Positions 37,473-47,997 of a stretch of DNA of 64,000 nt are shown piece after piece. The DNA comes from Pasteurella multocida subsp. multocida OH4807. GTDB taxonomy: Bacteria > Pseudomonadota > Gammaproteobacteria > Enterobacterales > Pasteurellaceae. Below the pieces are notes generated by a model, which saw only the letters and a program-made list of their open reading frames with translations, did no database searches and was not told where the DNA came from. The first letter of the stretch is position 1, and every line of letters starts with the position of its first letter. The DNA lies in NCBI GenBank assembly GCA_000973525.1, contig CP004391.1, positions 1,760,001 through 1,824,000 on the forward strand, read 5' to 3'. Made by a program: the position numbers and the translations under genes.

Positions 37473-39923
37473 TTAGAAATGAATATTTAACCCAAGTGTC
37501 ACATTACGTCCCATTTGTGGAACAAAAGATTGAAATGACGAATGTGAATAAACACGACGATTCAATAAATTATTTCCTTGAATAAAGAATTGATAATTCA
37601 CTGCAGCTAAATTATTCGCATATTCTAAACCTGCATTTAACATACTGTGCGCAGCAGTTTGATTCTCTCTTGACGCAACTTTATGTTGTTTATACACATA
37701 AATATATTCTATAGTTCCTGACAAATGATCTGTAAATGCTGAACTTGCACGAACCCCCAAACGTGCAGGTGGTACTCTAGGTGCATCTTGATCTGGCTGT
37801 GGCGTTGCAATCAAATTAACATGTAAATCATCGGGCTTGTATGTTGGTGGTAGGTCAAATAATTTACCACGCACATAATCACCAAATACACCAACTGTAG
37901 TTTCAGGTGTAATTGCATAATCAATACGTCCTTCCGCACCATAATATTTTGCCTTAGATTGAGTATAACGAGTTTGAGTCAAGTTTCCTTCTCGGCGTAA
38001 AATCTGTGAAAAAATGCGATTTTTAAAACGATAATAATAAACACTCAAATTGTAACTTAACTTTTCGCCTGTATAAGCAAGACTAATCTCAGTATTATTT
38101 GAGGCTTCTTTTTTAAGATCTTTATTACCATATTTAAATGAGTTTGTCGCTAAATTACGTCCATGGTGATAGAGCTCCATAGCCGTTGGTGATCGCTCAT
38201 TATGGGAATAAATTAACATTAATGAATATTCTGGTGCTAAATACCATGTCGTTGATAACGAATATGATGTGGCTCTCTCAGTTTGAGCTGAAAGATCAGG
38301 ATCATTTACTTTTCTTATTGGTTTTCTTGTATTACTACCATTACATAAAATCGCGAGAAGACATTTTGAACCATCAGCAAGACTTTTAGCATCTGCAATT
38401 GCAGCTAAATCATATTCAATCGCAATTTTTTGTTTTTCTGTTCTAATTCCCGCTTCAAATAAAAAATCTTTCCAACGGAATTGTTCCATTGCAAAAAAAC
38501 CAACTTGTTGTAACTCGTGTTTTGGTAGAACCCAACCCGATTTACGTTGTTCATCCGTAATTTTAGGGGCACAGCGAGGCTGAATTTTTGGTTTCTGACC
38601 ATAAGGCTCTACCTCATAAAGTAGAGAACATTTAGGAACACGTGGTAAATTAGCACTACTCACTTGTTCTTGGTATTGTACTCCCCATACACCAGTTAAT
38701 CCGTTAAACTGTTCATGGAATAATTCAAGACGTAGGTTATATCCTTTTGCTTTAAATAAATTGACAGGTATTGCGCCATCACGTTCATCATGGAAATAAT
38801 CTGTTGATGAATAATTCAAACGTGCTTTCTCAATATATTTTAGTGGATATTTTAATTCTGCACGAATATCATAGCGCTTTGATTTAAGTTTCACATAAGG
38901 ACCTGCCATAGAATGATCATGTGGTACACCATAAGGTTGATCATGACTAAAGCCTGAATCATGTACATGATTATTACCACAGTGAAAGTTATGTGGCTCT
39001 GTTAAATCAGCATCACTCATCAAATGTGGATATAAATTTAAATAGTAAGTATTTTTAGCATTTCCTCCCCAAATATGAGGTCCACAACTATCATGTAAAT
39101 GATTGTGCCCAGGAATACCATATTTTTCCGCACGCTCATTATAAGATGCACCTATATACCCATTAGAGCCGATAAAAGAGATCCCAAACATATGAGTTTT
39201 GGTTTTACTATAAGTATCAGGTGCATACTTAAGCACTTTATCAGATTTAAAATAAGGAACATGATAATCGTTTGAATCACGCCCAAGTCCTTCAAATCGT
39301 AAGGCAATATGTTCACCAAGACCAACCGTAACCCCTGCCGTACCTAATTTCTCATGGCTATTAGTGTTATAACGTGTACTCAAATCAATTTCATAACCTT
39401 TTTCAGGTAATTTGGTTGGGATCCTTTTATCTACAACATTAATCACTCCAGCTGGCGATGCTGTGGCATAAAGTAGTGTTGAGGCACCTCGTACGATTTC
39501 AACTTGCTCTGCTAATAATGCATCCACACCGATTGCATGATCTGGTGAGAGTTGCGACATATCAATCACATCAGAACTATTTTGTAAAATTTTTAAACGT
39601 ACGCCTTCTTGCCCACGAATAACTGGGGCACTTGAGCCACCACCAAATTGGTTACTGTGTACACTTAATTCACCCGCTAATGCATTACCGAGTGTACTTG
39701 AACGTGATTTCAATGCTTGTTTCGCGACCACAATGTCATTCATTTTGGGTACAGCAGACAAAGGATCGCTCGAAAATGTTGCGACACGTGAAGTCACACT
39801 AATTTCGTCAAGTGAAATAACATCCTCAGATCCCACATCTGCCAGTACTGAACTGGTTGCAAATAAGGTGGATAATAATAACGTAATTGGCTTCAACGTA
39901 AACTTAATTTGTTGATGTTGCAT
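37473..39923 (-). CDS. TonB-dependent outer-membrane receptor, His-rich, ZnuD-like
   Basis: Outer-membrane receptor of 816 aa. ATG at 39923 (MQHQQIKFTLKPITLLLSTL) gives a normal signal ending near VLA-DV and follows AAGGGATTACC; the frame is open to 39980. TonB box region EDVISLDEISVTSRV, plug motif LAGELSVHSNQFGGGSSAPVIRGQ and VRGASTLLYATASPAGVINV are clear. The barrel ends VTLGLNIHF. One predicted loop (about 270-340) has 12 His and 2 Cys (HNHLHDSCGPH ... GVPHDHSM), as in the zinc receptor ZnuD of Neisseria. Zinc (or another metal) uptake is therefore inferred; no Zur box was recognised upstream. Confidence 0.88.
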   Translation of the reverse strand: MQHQQIKFTLKPITLLLSTLFATSSVLADVGSEDVISLDEISVTSRVATFSSDPLSAVPKMNDIVVAKQALKSRSSTLGNALAGELSVHSNQFGGGSSAPVIRGQEGVRLKILQNSSDVIDMSQLSPDHAIGVDALLAEQVEIVRGASTLLYATASPAGVINVVDKRIPTKLPEKGYEIDLSTRYNTNSHEKLGTAGVTVGLGEHIALRFEGLGRDSNDYHVPYFKSDKVLKYAPDTYSKTKTHMFGISFIGSNGYIGASYNERAEKYGIPGHNHLHDSCGPHIWGGNAKNTYYLNLYPHLMSDADLTEPHNFHCGNNHVHDSGFSHDQPYGVPHDHSMAGPYVKLKSKRYDIRAELKYPLKYIEKARLNYSSTDYFHDERDGAIPVNLFKAKGYNLRLELFHEQFNGLTGVWGVQYQEQVSSANLPRVPKCSLLYEVEPYGQKPKIQPRCAPKITDEQRKSGWVLPKHELQQVGFFAMEQFRWKDFLFEAGIRTEKQKIAIEYDLAAIADAKSLADGSKCLLAILCNGSNTRKPIRKVNDPDLSAQTERATSYSLSTTWYLAPEYSLMLIYSHNERSPTAMELYHHGRNLATNSFKYGNKDLKKEASNNTEISLAYTGEKLSYNLSVYYYRFKNRIFSQILRREGNLTQTRYTQSKAKYYGAEGRIDYAITPETTVGVFGDYVRGKLFDLPPTYKPDDLHVNLIATPQPDQDAPRVPPARLGVRASSAFTDHLSGTIEYIYVYKQHKVASRENQTAAHSMLNAGLEYANNLAAVNYQFFIQGNNLLNRRVYSHSSFQSFVPQMGRNVTLGLNIHF

Positions 39924-40086
39924 GGTAATCCCTTCTAAATAATGCGCAGGAGAAAATAGGTATTGATAAAGAAAAGTCATCTTATTTTTCTATAAAAAAT
40001 AAGTTTTGCATATTACTCTTTGAGTCATAAAAAGGAAAGCAAAAAACAAAAAAATTTTCAAAAATTTAACAATGGAACAAAATAGA

Positions 40087-40116
40087 GACGTTGAGCATAA
40101 CAAGATGCTCAACGTC
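40087..40116 (-). terminator. Hairpin after the aroE-like gene
   Basis: GACGTTGAGCAT and ATGCTCAACGTC form a perfect 12-bp stem around 6 nt. On the minus strand it follows the aroE-like stop by 37 bp; the T-tract after it (TCTATTTTGTT) is weak. Confidence 0.7.
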
Positions 40117-40153
40117 AAAAAGAAAGGAACTATCACAATAAGAAAGTGGCTAT

Positions 40154-40969
40154 TTAACGCTCTGATCGAGCAAACTGCGCAGCCTCCGCAATTAATGCCT
40201 CACTTGGACGCTGTTGAGTATATAACTCAAATTGCTCAACTGCCTGCAGCACGATCACTTCTGCTCCCGAAATAATTTGTTTACCTTGTTGTCTGGCATA
40301 ACGAATTAACGGTGTTTCCGCAGGTAATGCCACCACATCAAAAACCACTTTCGCTTGATGAATCAGCGATGCTGGAAAAGCAAGAGATTGTTCCTCGACC
40401 GCACCATACATCCCTATTGGTGTGACGTTAATTAAAATATCAGCGACATGATGATCTAAATCAGCAAGATAAGTATAACCATATAATTCAGCTAAATTTG
40501 CTCCTGTAATACGATTACGGGCATAGATCTTAACTTGTTGAAATCCAGCATGTTTGAATGCCGCTACCACCGCTTTTGCCATCCCACCACTGCCCTGTAC
40601 CAGTACAGATGACGCTGGATTAAGTTGATATTTTTCAATCAATTTCACAATGGCAATATAGTCCGTATTATAGGCTTTTAAATAACCATGATGATTCACA
40701 ATCGTATTGACGGATTGAATCGCTTGTGCAGAGGAAGCAATCTCATCAATAAAAGGTATACAACTTTCTTTAAAAGGCATCGACACGGCACAACCACGAA
40801 TCCCCAGTGCTCGTATCCCTTTGATTGCATGTTCAATATCCGTTGTAGTAAAGGCTTTATAAATATAATTAAGCCCCAATTTTTGATACAAATAGTTATG
40901 AAATCTGGTACCGAAATTGCCAGGACGTCCAGCTAAAGACATGCAAAGCTGTGTATCTTTATTAATCAT
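40154..40969 (-). CDS. Shikimate dehydrogenase-like protein (HI0607 type)
   Basis: A 271-aa NAD(P)-dependent oxidoreductase of the shikimate dehydrogenase superfamily. The N-terminal substrate domain has GCAVSMPFKESCIPFID (Lys of the catalytic pair) and AYNTDYIAIV (Asp partner); QGSGGMAKAVVAAF is the nucleotide-binding loop. It resembles the SdhL subclass (H. influenzae HI0607), which turns over shikimate poorly, so it is probably not the main AroE. The neighbours cysE and gpsA are the same as in H. influenzae. Confidence 0.85.
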   Translation of the reverse strand: MINKDTQLCMSLAGRPGNFGTRFHNYLYQKLGLNYIYKAFTTTDIEHAIKGIRALGIRGCAVSMPFKESCIPFIDEIASSAQAIQSVNTIVNHHGYLKAYNTDYIAIVKLIEKYQLNPASSVLVQGSGGMAKAVVAAFKHAGFQQVKIYARNRITGANLAELYGYTYLADLDHHVADILINVTPIGMYGAVEEQSLAFPASLIHQAKVVFDVVALPAETPLIRYARQQGKQIISGAEVIVLQAVEQFELYTQQRPSEALIAEAAQFARSER

Positions 40970-40988
40970 ATTCTTTTCCTCACTGAAT

Positions 40989-41018
40989 AAAAAAGTGCGG
41001 AAACAAACCGCACTTTTT
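40989..41018. terminator. Uptake-signal pair terminator between cysE and the aroE-like gene
   Basis: AAAAAGTGCGG-aaacaaa-CCGCACTTTTT hairpin right after the cysE stop (minus strand). Contains a perfect ACCGCACTT at 41007-41015. Confidence 0.85.
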
Positions 41019-41025
41019 ATCCTAA

Positions 41026-41823
41026 TTAGTCTGCTTTAGAGGCACCGTCCTCATTAAAATATTGGTTCATCTCAAAAGCGGGTTTTGCTTGTTTGTCTTG
41101 TCCAATGATGCGAGCAGGGACACCAGCCGCTGTCGCATACTCGGGAACAGGTTGTAAAACAACAGAGTTTGCGCCAATTTTAGCATAACGCCCTACCTCA
41201 ATATTCCCTAAAATTTTTGCTCCTGCACCAATCATCACGCCTTCACGAACTTTAGGATGGCGATCGCCACACTCTTTCCCTGTGCCACCTAGTGTGACGC
41301 CTTGCAAAATTGACACATCGTTCTCTATCACAGAGGTCTCTCCCACCACAATGCCTGTCGCATGATCAAACATAATGCCACAACCAATTTTCGCAGCAGG
41401 GTGAATATCCACGTCAAATGCAACTGAAATCTGATTTTGTAAATACACAGCAAGTGCCTTACGATTTTGCTGCCACAAATAATGCGTAATACGGTGGCTT
41501 TGCAAAGCATGATACCCTTTAAGGTACAACAATGGTGTTGACCATAACTCCACTGCAGGATCACGTTGACGGACTGCTCGAATATCACAGGCTGCACTGG
41601 CAATGATATCGGGTTGTGCCTGATATGCTTCTTCAATAATCTCTCGTAATGCAATTGCTGGCATGATGGGATTCGCCAACTTATTCGCCAAAATATAACT
41701 TAACGCATTACCTAAATTATGATGTTTTAAAATCGTCGCATGAAAAAAACTCGCCAAAATAGGCTCATTCTCTGCCAACTCTTTTGCTTCTTGACGAATA
41801 TGGTTCCAAACCTCTAATGGCAT
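41026..41823 (-). CDS. cysE: Serine O-acetyltransferase CysE
   Basis: Makes O-acetylserine from serine and acetyl-CoA for cysteine synthesis (265 aa). The N-terminal helical domain is followed by the left-handed beta-helix of hexapeptide repeats (about 140-220), including DIHPAAKIGCGIMFDHATGI with the catalytic His/Asp region and LGGTGKECGDRHPKVREGV. The C-terminus ends MNQYFNEDGASKAD and lacks the terminal Ile that docks CysE into CysK in E. coli and H. influenzae. Upstream is gpsA (32 bp). Confidence 0.95.
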   Translation of the reverse strand: MPLEVWNHIRQEAKELAENEPILASFFHATILKHHNLGNALSYILANKLANPIMPAIALREIIEEAYQAQPDIIASAACDIRAVRQRDPAVELWSTPLLYLKGYHALQSHRITHYLWQQNRKALAVYLQNQISVAFDVDIHPAAKIGCGIMFDHATGIVVGETSVIENDVSILQGVTLGGTGKECGDRHPKVREGVMIGAGAKILGNIEVGRYAKIGANSVVLQPVPEYATAAGVPARIIGQDKQAKPAFEMNQYFNEDGASKAD

Positions 41824-41855
41824 TTTTCTTTTCCTCGTCCTTTCTACTGCTGAAT

Positions 41856-42869
41856 TTATTCGCCTTTACGTTCACGTCCTAGTAAACTTGCTGCCACCTC
41901 TTGTGCATTTTTACCACAGAATAGCACCTGATACACTTGTTCTGTTATTGGCATCTCAACACCTTGCCGTTGCGCCAATAAATACGCTTCTTTTGCGTTA
42001 TAAAAGCCTTCAACTACTTGCCCGATGTTGTCCATAGCTGTTTGAGCGGAGAAACCTTGCCCCAGCATAATACCAAAGCGACGGTTACGGGATTGGTTAT
42101 CAGTACAAGTTAATACCAAATCACCTAAGCCAGACATTCCCATAAACGTATTAGGATTCGCACCTAATGACACCCCTAAGCGACTAATCTCAGCAATACC
42201 ACGCGTAATCAAGGCCGTTCTCGCATTTGCTCCAAACCCCATACCATCAGACATCCCCGCACTAATCGCAATAACATTCTTAATTGCACCACCAAGTTGT
42301 ACACCGATCATATCTTGGTTGATATATACTCTAAAATGCTTACTGCAATGAATACGCGCCTGAAACTCTAATGCAAACTGTTCATTATTAGACGCCAATG
42401 CAATTGCGGTTGGTAATCCCGCGGCTAACTCTTTCGCAAACGTCGGACCCGATAATACCGCTAAGGGGTAGTGTGTCCCAAGCTTTTCTTCGATCACCTC
42501 TTGCAATAAACGCCCTGTATCGCGCTCTAACCCTTTAGTTGCCCAAGCAATACGATGATCTGGACGTAAGTGTGGCTTAATATTACGAATCACTTCACCA
42601 AAAACATGGCTAGGCACAACAATAAGCAAATCTCGAGAGTGGCTGATTGCTGTCGCCAAATCCGCTTCAATATGTAGCGCATCAGGGAAATCGATATTGG
42701 GTAAAAACGCATTATTTTGTCTTTCATCACGCAATCGTTGCATATGGGCTGGATCATGCCCCCAAAGATATGTAGGAAAACCATTGCGAGAAAATGCAAT
42801 AGCCAATGCCGTCCCATAAGACCCTGCACCAAGTACCGTGATTGGAGAAGTAGCAACAGTTGTATTCAT
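41856..42869 (-). CDS. gpsA: Glycerol-3-phosphate dehydrogenase [NAD(P)+] GpsA
   Basis: Reduces dihydroxyacetone phosphate to sn-glycerol-3-phosphate for phospholipid synthesis (337 aa). The Rossmann motif [12 protein letters not shown] is at about 14-25; the catalytic Lys lies in [35 protein letters not shown] is a family signature. Stands between secB and cysE, the usual secB-gpsA-cysE order of gamma-proteobacteria. Confidence 0.97.
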   Translation of the reverse strand: MNTTVATSPITVLGAGSYGTALAIAFSRNGFPTYLWGHDPAHMQRLRDERQNNAFLPNIDFPDALHIEADLATAISHSRDLLIVVPSHVFGEVIRNIKPHLRPDHRIAWATKGLERDTGRLLQEVIEEKLGTHYPLAVLSGPTFAKELAAGLPTAIALASNNEQFALEFQARIHCSKHFRVYINQDMIGVQLGGAIKNVIAISAGMSDGMGFGANARTALITRGIAEISRLGVSLGANPNTFMGMSGLGDLVLTCTDNQSRNRRFGIMLGQGFSAQTAMDNIGQVVEGFYNAKEAYLLAQRQGVEMPITEQVYQVLFCGKNAQEVAASLLGRERKGE

Positions 42870-42976
42870 AGTTATACTCCTGAAAAATAATGGAATTGCA
42901 TGAGGAAAATTGACATCATCTTAATGACATTAAATGATAAAATTTCGCTCCCGAAACGAGAGCGAAAAGAGATAGA

Positions 42977-43486
42977 TTAATGAACTTCTTTGTTTTCTTC
43001 TTCTGTGTTTTGTTCTGCTTCTTGTTGACGTTGTAAATAATCCATAAACAAGGCATCAAAATTCACAGGTGAAAGATTTAATGCTGGGAAGGTACCGCGG
43101 TTAACTAAACTTGAAACCAATTCACGCGCATAAGGGAATAACATATTCGGGCACTGCGATGTCAAACAATGTGCCATTTGCATATCTTCCAGACCACTAA
43201 TAGTGAACACGCCCGCTTGTTTCACTTCACAAATAAAGGCAACATCACCAGAGCCTTCCATTGTGGTTTCAACAGAAATATTTAAGCACACTTCATATAA
43301 ATCGTCACCGACTTGTTTTGCTTCAGTACTTAAATCAAACCCAAGTTTAGGTGCCCAATCTTGTTGAAAAATATGAGGTAAATTTGGCGCTTCAAAAGAC
43401 ACGTCTTTGACATAAATACGTTGAATTTGTAATACCGGTTGAACCTCTTGTTCTTCTTTCTCTACTGCTTTATTTTCTTCAGCCAT
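42977..43486 (-). CDS. secB: Protein-export chaperone SecB
   Basis: Cytosolic tetrameric chaperone that holds precursors unfolded for SecA (169 aa). The core [20 protein letters not shown] (about 24-43) is the standard SecB opening, followed by LLFPYARE-type segment ([30 protein letters not shown]). Both termini have acidic, Glu-rich extensions. Eighteen bp downstream of the rhodanese gene. Confidence 0.96.
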   Translation of the reverse strand: MAEENKAVEKEEQEVQPVLQIQRIYVKDVSFEAPNLPHIFQQDWAPKLGFDLSTEAKQVGDDLYEVCLNISVETTMEGSGDVAFICEVKQAGVFTISGLEDMQMAHCLTSQCPNMLFPYARELVSSLVNRGTFPALNLSPVNFDALFMDYLQRQQEAEQNTEEENKEVH

Positions 43487-43504
43487 TTTTTAAGTCCTTA
43501 TGAT

Positions 43505-43945
43505 TTATTTTTTAATTAAAGGTAAATTTGCTGCACGCCAACCTGCGATGCCTTCTTTTAAACTATAAACACGGTTAAAACCTTGTTTCGCTAGCAATTC
43601 AGCGGAAGCCTGCGCACTCATTCCTGTTGCACAAACAAGAATCACAGGCGTGTCTTTATGTTGGCTAATTTTACCAACATTCTGCTTTTTAATTTCCGCA
43701 GGTAATACATTCAAACTATTAATAATGTGACCATGGGCAAATTCATCAATCGAACGTAAATCGACGACAACCGCATCTTCATTATTCATTAAACTGACGG
43801 CTTCTGAGTTAGTAACTACTTTAACTTTTGAAGTAAAATCTTTAATAAAAGTATAAATAACAGTCAAAAAAACCATAACCCAAGCCATCACCATTAATGT
43901 GTGATTTTGAGCAAAGTCTTTTGCCATTGGAATAAATTCTTGCAT
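43505..43945 (-). CDS. Membrane-anchored rhodanese-like protein (YibN type)
   Basis: A 146-aa protein with one N-terminal helix (about 14-32, TLMVMAWVMVFLTVIYTF) and a rhodanese domain (about 45-142). The active-site loop is VCATGMSAQASAELL with catalytic Cys. Matches YibN of E. coli, which is likewise next to secB. Substrate and role not established. Confidence 0.9.
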   Translation of the reverse strand: MQEFIPMAKDFAQNHTLMVMAWVMVFLTVIYTFIKDFTSKVKVVTNSEAVSLMNNEDAVVVDLRSIDEFAHGHIINSLNVLPAEIKKQNVGKISQHKDTPVILVCATGMSAQASAELLAKQGFNRVYSLKEGIAGWRAANLPLIKK

Positions 43946-44167
43946 GTTTTTCTCAGTTCTTTCTCAAGGTGAAATTTTTAAAATAAGGTCTTAAGTATAA
44001 CCGTTGTTTGTACATCTTTCAAAGAAAGTATTCAAATTTTAATTGATCTATATTATAGATAGCCTACCTATTTATTGCTATATTAACTACAATTCTACGC
44101 AAGTAGAAATACGACCTATAATGTCTTGTCTCAATCTTCGTTCAAACTTACAACATAAGGATACATT

Positions 44168-45481
44168 ATGTTCTTTATTCAATTCGGCATAGTATTACTA
44201 TGTATTTTAGTCGGTGCGCGTATTGGTGGTATCGGACTGGGTGTCATGGGGGGATTAGGTCTTGCTATTCTCTCGTTTGGCTTTGGTCTAAAACCGGCTG
44301 GCTTACCGATTGATGTGATGTTCATGATTATGGCTGTCGTTTCTGCTGCAGCCGCAATGCAGGCAGCAGGCGGTTTAGACTACATGATCAAAATCGCAGC
44401 GCGCATTTTACGTAAAAATCCAAAACACATTACATTCATGGCACCAGCAGTTACTTGGACATTCACTGTCTTAGCAGGAACAGGACACGTTGCGTATTCT
44501 GTCTTACCAGTTATCGCAGAAGTCAGCCGCCATAACGGTGTACGTCCAGAACGCCCATTATCTATGGCTGTCATTGCCTCACAATTTGCAATTGTGGCGA
44601 GTCCAATTGCCGCAGCGGTGGTTGCTGTGGTGAACTATCTGGAACCACAAGGCATTACATTAGGTAATGTACTCAGTGTCACCATGCCTGCAACCGTGTT
44701 AGGTATTTTTGTTGCTTGTTTGTTAGTCAATAAAATGGGGAAAGAATTACACGAAGACCCTATTTATTTAGCAAAACTTCAAGACCCAGAATATGTGAAA
44801 GAAAGCCAAATGCAATCTAGCATTGGTGAAATGGAAATTTCAAAAACCGCAAAAACCTCTGTAATTATCTTCTTAACTGCAGCATTACTTGTCGTATTAA
44901 TGGGAACATTTAAAGAATTGCGTCCTGCTTTTGATGGCAAACCAATGGGTATGGCACACACTATTGAAATTGTGATGTTATCCGCGGGTGCATTAATTAT
45001 GTTGCTTTGCAAACCTGATGGAACGGCGGTAACCAAAGGTTCTGTTTTCCATGCGGGTATGCGTGCGGTTATCGCGATCTTCGGTATTGCATGGTTAGGG
45101 GATACCTTAATGCAAGCTCATATCACGGAAGTAAAAGAATCCGTGAAATACCTAGTAGAAACCGCACCTTGGGCATTTGCATTTGCGTTATTTGCGCTCT
45201 CTGTATTAGTTAACAGCCAAGGGGCAACCGTTGCAACACTCTTCCCGCTCGGTATCGCGTTAGGCATCCCTGCCCCGATTTTGATTGGTACATTTGTTGC
45301 CGTAAACGGTTATTTCTTCATTCCAAACTACGGTCCTATCATTGCTTCTATTGACTTTGACACAACAGGAACAACACGCATTGGTAAGTTTATCTTCAAC
45401 CACAGCTTTATGTTACCAGGCTTATTAAGTATGGCATTCAGCTTAGGCTTTGGCTTACTCTTTGCTAACATTTTCCTCTAA
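44168..45481 (+). CDS. dcuB: Anaerobic C4-dicarboxylate transporter DcuB
   Basis: Fumarate/succinate antiporter (437 aa, about 10-12 helices) of the DcuA/DcuB family. Signatures: [20 protein letters not shown] at the N-terminus, [20 protein letters not shown], and [19 protein letters not shown]. DcuB rather than DcuA is suggested by overall resemblance to the H. influenzae protein. A TATAAT-like -10 is at 44116-44121. A perfect FNR site was not found in the 221-bp upstream gap. Confidence 0.93.
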   Translation: MFFIQFGIVLLCILVGARIGGIGLGVMGGLGLAILSFGFGLKPAGLPIDVMFMIMAVVSAAAAMQAAGGLDYMIKIAARILRKNPKHITFMAPAVTWTFTVLAGTGHVAYSVLPVIAEVSRHNGVRPERPLSMAVIASQFAIVASPIAAAVVAVVNYLEPQGITLGNVLSVTMPATVLGIFVACLLVNKMGKELHEDPIYLAKLQDPEYVKESQMQSSIGEMEISKTAKTSVIIFLTAALLVVLMGTFKELRPAFDGKPMGMAHTIEIVMLSAGALIMLLCKPDGTAVTKGSVFHAGMRAVIAIFGIAWLGDTLMQAHITEVKESVKYLVETAPWAFAFALFALSVLVNSQGATVATLFPLGIALGIPAPILIGTFVAVNGYFFIPNYGPIIASIDFDTTGTTRIGKFIFNHSFMLPGLLSMAFSLGFGLLFANIFL

Positions 45482-45495
45482 GTCACATAATGGAT

Positions 45496-45540
45496 AAAAA
45501 AAGCGAGCTGTTTAATTGAACCGTTCGCTTTTTATTTTTT
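45496..45540 (+). terminator. Terminator of dcuB
   Basis: AAAAAGCGA...TCGCTTTTT with an 18-nt interior, then TATTTTTT, just beyond the dcuB stop. Confidence 0.8.
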
Positions 45541-45582
45541 CGATGTTTCATGGAGGGAAATATGTGGTCGTCTAACCGCACT

Positions 45583-47082
45583 TTATTTCTTCAATGCTCC
45601 CATGATACCACGCATAATTTGTTTGGTGACTTGACTACGAATACTGCGTCCTACTGATTTTGCGACACCGCTAACCAGCTCTTCTGTCACGGTTAATTTT
45701 TCACCACGTTTTTTGGTCCCCAAAATCATTCGACTCAAGCTCCCCATCAGACTATTTTCCTGTTCTGCTTGCGCTTGCTCTGCTTGTTTTTGAGCCACAG
45801 CAGCTAAATCAGCTTGGTGACGTAACACTTCAAAAGCAGACTCATTATCAATTACATCACGATAAAACGGATAAAGCTCATCGTCCTGCAACCAAGCATA
45901 ACGTTCTTGTTCTGCAATCGGTTTTAATTGACTACGAGGAGGGAAAATATAAGCAACTTCAACTGGTGAAGGCATCCCTTTTTCATCCAAAAATGAAACT
46001 AATGCTTGTCCCACTCCTAACGTGGTAATTGTCTCCGTGACATTCACCTTAGGGTTAGTACGAAAGGTTTCTGCAGCGGCTTTAACCGCTTTTTGATCGC
46101 GTGGGGTAAAAGCACGCAAAGCATGCTGAACACGGTTACCTAATTGTCCTAAAACTGTATCGGGTAAATCTAATGGATTTTGCGTCACAAAATAAATCCC
46201 CACCCCTTTTGAGCGAATCAAACGAACGACCTGTTCTACTTTGTCTACTAATGCCGCAGGTGCACCATCAAACAATAAGTGTGCCTCATCAAAGAACATC
46301 ACGAAACGCGGCTTATCAGGGTCACCCACTTCGGGTAAATGTTCAAATAATTCCGCCATGAACCACAACAGGAAAGCACTGTACATTCTCGGCGAATTAA
46401 TTAATTTTTCAGAATTTAAGACATTGATCACGCCACGTCCATCACGTGTTTGTAGCCAATCGTCTAAATTTAATGCGGGCTCACCAAATAAATTTGCTGC
46501 GCCTTCATTTTCTAAAGTTAATAACGCACGCTGAATAGCCCCCACACTTGCAGCAGAAATATTGCCGTATTCCAACTGAAATGTTTTGGCATGCTCTGCT
46601 ACGTACTTTAACATAGCACGCAAATCTTTTAGATCAATGAGCAGCAACCCTTTATCATCGGCTACACGAAACACTAGGTTGAGTAGTCCTTCTTGTGTCG
46701 CATTGAGATTGAGTAAACGCGAGAGCAACAACGGGCCCATTTCCGAAATCGTCGTCCTTAGGGGAATACCCGTTTCACCAAACACATCCCAAAACGAGAC
46801 GGGATAACCTTTCAAATAGGCTTCATCACCTAAGCCAAATTGCGTAATCCGTTCCGCAATTTTGCCTTGAAATTGTCCCGCTTTCACTAACCCTGATAGA
46901 TCACCTTTTACATCAACTAAAAAAACAGGCACACCATCATCACTAAAAGCCTCTGCCATCGTTCGCAACGTCACGGTTTTTCCTGTTCCTGTTGCGCCCG
47001 CAATTAAACCATGGCGGTTCGCCATTTTCGCCGTAATGCCTAATTGTTGCCCTTGCTCTGTTTGCGATAAAAAATATTGCAT
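45583..47082 (-). CDS. YjgR/DUF853 family HerA-like ATPase
   Basis: Cytoplasmic P-loop ATPase of 499 aa. Walker A GATGTGKTVTLR (about 31-42), Walker B region PRFVMFFDEAHLLFDGAP (about 245), and the HerA-like IYFVTQNPLDLPDTVLGQLG with sensor residues. The C-terminus has a Gln/Ala/Glu-rich helix (about 425-445). Family function unknown; relatives of HerA suggest DNA translocation or repair. Confidence 0.88.
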   Translation of the reverse strand: MQYFLSQTEQGQQLGITAKMANRHGLIAGATGTGKTVTLRTMAEAFSDDGVPVFLVDVKGDLSGLVKAGQFQGKIAERITQFGLGDEAYLKGYPVSFWDVFGETGIPLRTTISEMGPLLLSRLLNLNATQEGLLNLVFRVADDKGLLLIDLKDLRAMLKYVAEHAKTFQLEYGNISAASVGAIQRALLTLENEGAANLFGEPALNLDDWLQTRDGRGVINVLNSEKLINSPRMYSAFLLWFMAELFEHLPEVGDPDKPRFVMFFDEAHLLFDGAPAALVDKVEQVVRLIRSKGVGIYFVTQNPLDLPDTVLGQLGNRVQHALRAFTPRDQKAVKAAAETFRTNPKVNVTETITTLGVGQALVSFLDEKGMPSPVEVAYIFPPRSQLKPIAEQERYAWLQDDELYPFYRDVIDNESAFEVLRHQADLAAVAQKQAEQAQAEQENSLMGSLSRMILGTKKRGEKLTVTEELVSGVAKSVGRSIRSQVTKQIMRGIMGALKK

Positions 47083-47263
47083 AGTAAATCTTCCTTAACC
47101 CAAGATCATGGGAGCATGATAAGAAAAAAATAAAACAGGGTCAAAAAGTGCGCGTAAAAAAACGCGAATTTCTCACAAATTCATTCAATCATGACACCAC
47201 ATTTTGATTTGCCCTAAAAAATGCTATATTTGCAATTTTTTAACGGCTAATAAAGAAACAACC

Positions 47264-47587
47264 ATGTCCCAATTCGCAGAAATTTCCCCCGAACAAGCTT
47301 GGCAACTGATGCAAGAACGCCACGCCGTCTTATTGGATATCCGTAACGAACTACATTTTGCACAATCTCACCCGCAACACGCGTTTCATTTAACCAATCA
47401 AACCTATGGTCAATTTGAATTAAACTACGACGATGATCATCCAGTCTTGGTTATCTGTTATCATGGTGTCAGTAGTCGAGGGGCTGCACTTTATTTAATC
47501 GAACAAGGTTATACAGAAGTGTACAGTGTGACGGGAGGCTTTGAAGCATGGCAACGAGCAGGGTTGCCAATAGAAAGTGTGGGTTAA
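47264..47587 (+). CDS. glpE: Thiosulfate sulfurtransferase GlpE
   Basis: Small single-domain rhodanese (107 aa). ATG at 47264 ([19 protein letters not shown]) is preferred; the frame is open to 47204. The catalytic loop [15 protein letters not shown] has Cys in the GlpE-type CxxGxS context. In E. coli glpE starts the glpEGR operon. Here glpG and glpR follow only after two other genes. Confidence 0.9.
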   Translation: MSQFAEISPEQAWQLMQERHAVLLDIRNELHFAQSHPQHAFHLTNQTYGQFELNYDDDHPVLVICYHGVSSRGAALYLIEQGYTEVYSVTGGFEAWQRAGLPIESVG

Positions 47588-47895
47588 TTAAACCCACTCC
47601 CAACATAACACACGAATCCATAAAAACAGACCGTACTGACCAGCAAAACATTACGCGCAAGGCGAGGACGGCTGGCATGAAGACGGTATGCAATACGAGC
47701 AATCCCCCCCAAACAGAAAGGGTATACCCATAAAAAAATTGACATCAAGGTCATTTCACTCTCTGTTAAACGTGGATTTTTTAACAAATTGGGGGAAATT
47801 GTTAGTGCCAAAGGCCACAATAAAATGGGTAAACAAAATATGGCAATTGCCCAACTAAAACCACTGAATCCCGTTGGCATCTTATCTTTTCTCAT
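47584..47895 (-). CDS. Small inner-membrane protein of unknown function (possibly DUF5389)
   Basis: A 103-aa protein with three hydrophobic segments (about 12-30, 48-66, 80-100) and no catalytic motif. The opening [20 protein letters not shown] and [17 protein letters not shown] resemble a Pasteurellaceae-restricted family (DUF5389, from memory). It overlaps the glpE stop by 4 nt on the opposite strand. Confidence 0.65.
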   Translation of the reverse strand: MRKDKMPTGFSGFSWAIAIFCLPILLWPLALTISPNLLKNPRLTESEMTLMSIFLWVYPFCLGGIARIAYRLHASRPRLARNVLLVSTVCFYGFVCYVGSGFN

Positions 47896-47967
47896 AACTC
47901 CCTCTCATAACATATTAATAAATATCACTTTTTGTAAAAAAATGGTATAATCTGAGACTCACAATTT

Positions 47968-47993
47968 ATGGATTATTTATAATATGGATTATT
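47968..47993. repeat. Short tandem repeat before the YadA-anchor gene
   Basis: ATGGATTATT occurs at 47968-47977 and 47984-47993, spaced by 16 bp, directly before the start codon. Confidence 0.5.
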
Positions 47994-47997
47994 GCAA

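Noticed and set aside
39924..40080. Zur or Fur box upstream of the TonB receptor
   Set aside because: Searched by eye for a Zur- or Fur-like palindrome; only AT-rich sequence without clear symmetry was seen.
44050..44070. FNR site upstream of dcuB (TTGATCTATATTAT)
   Set aside because: Only the first half-site matches; regulation by FNR remains likely from knowledge of dcuB but is not shown here.
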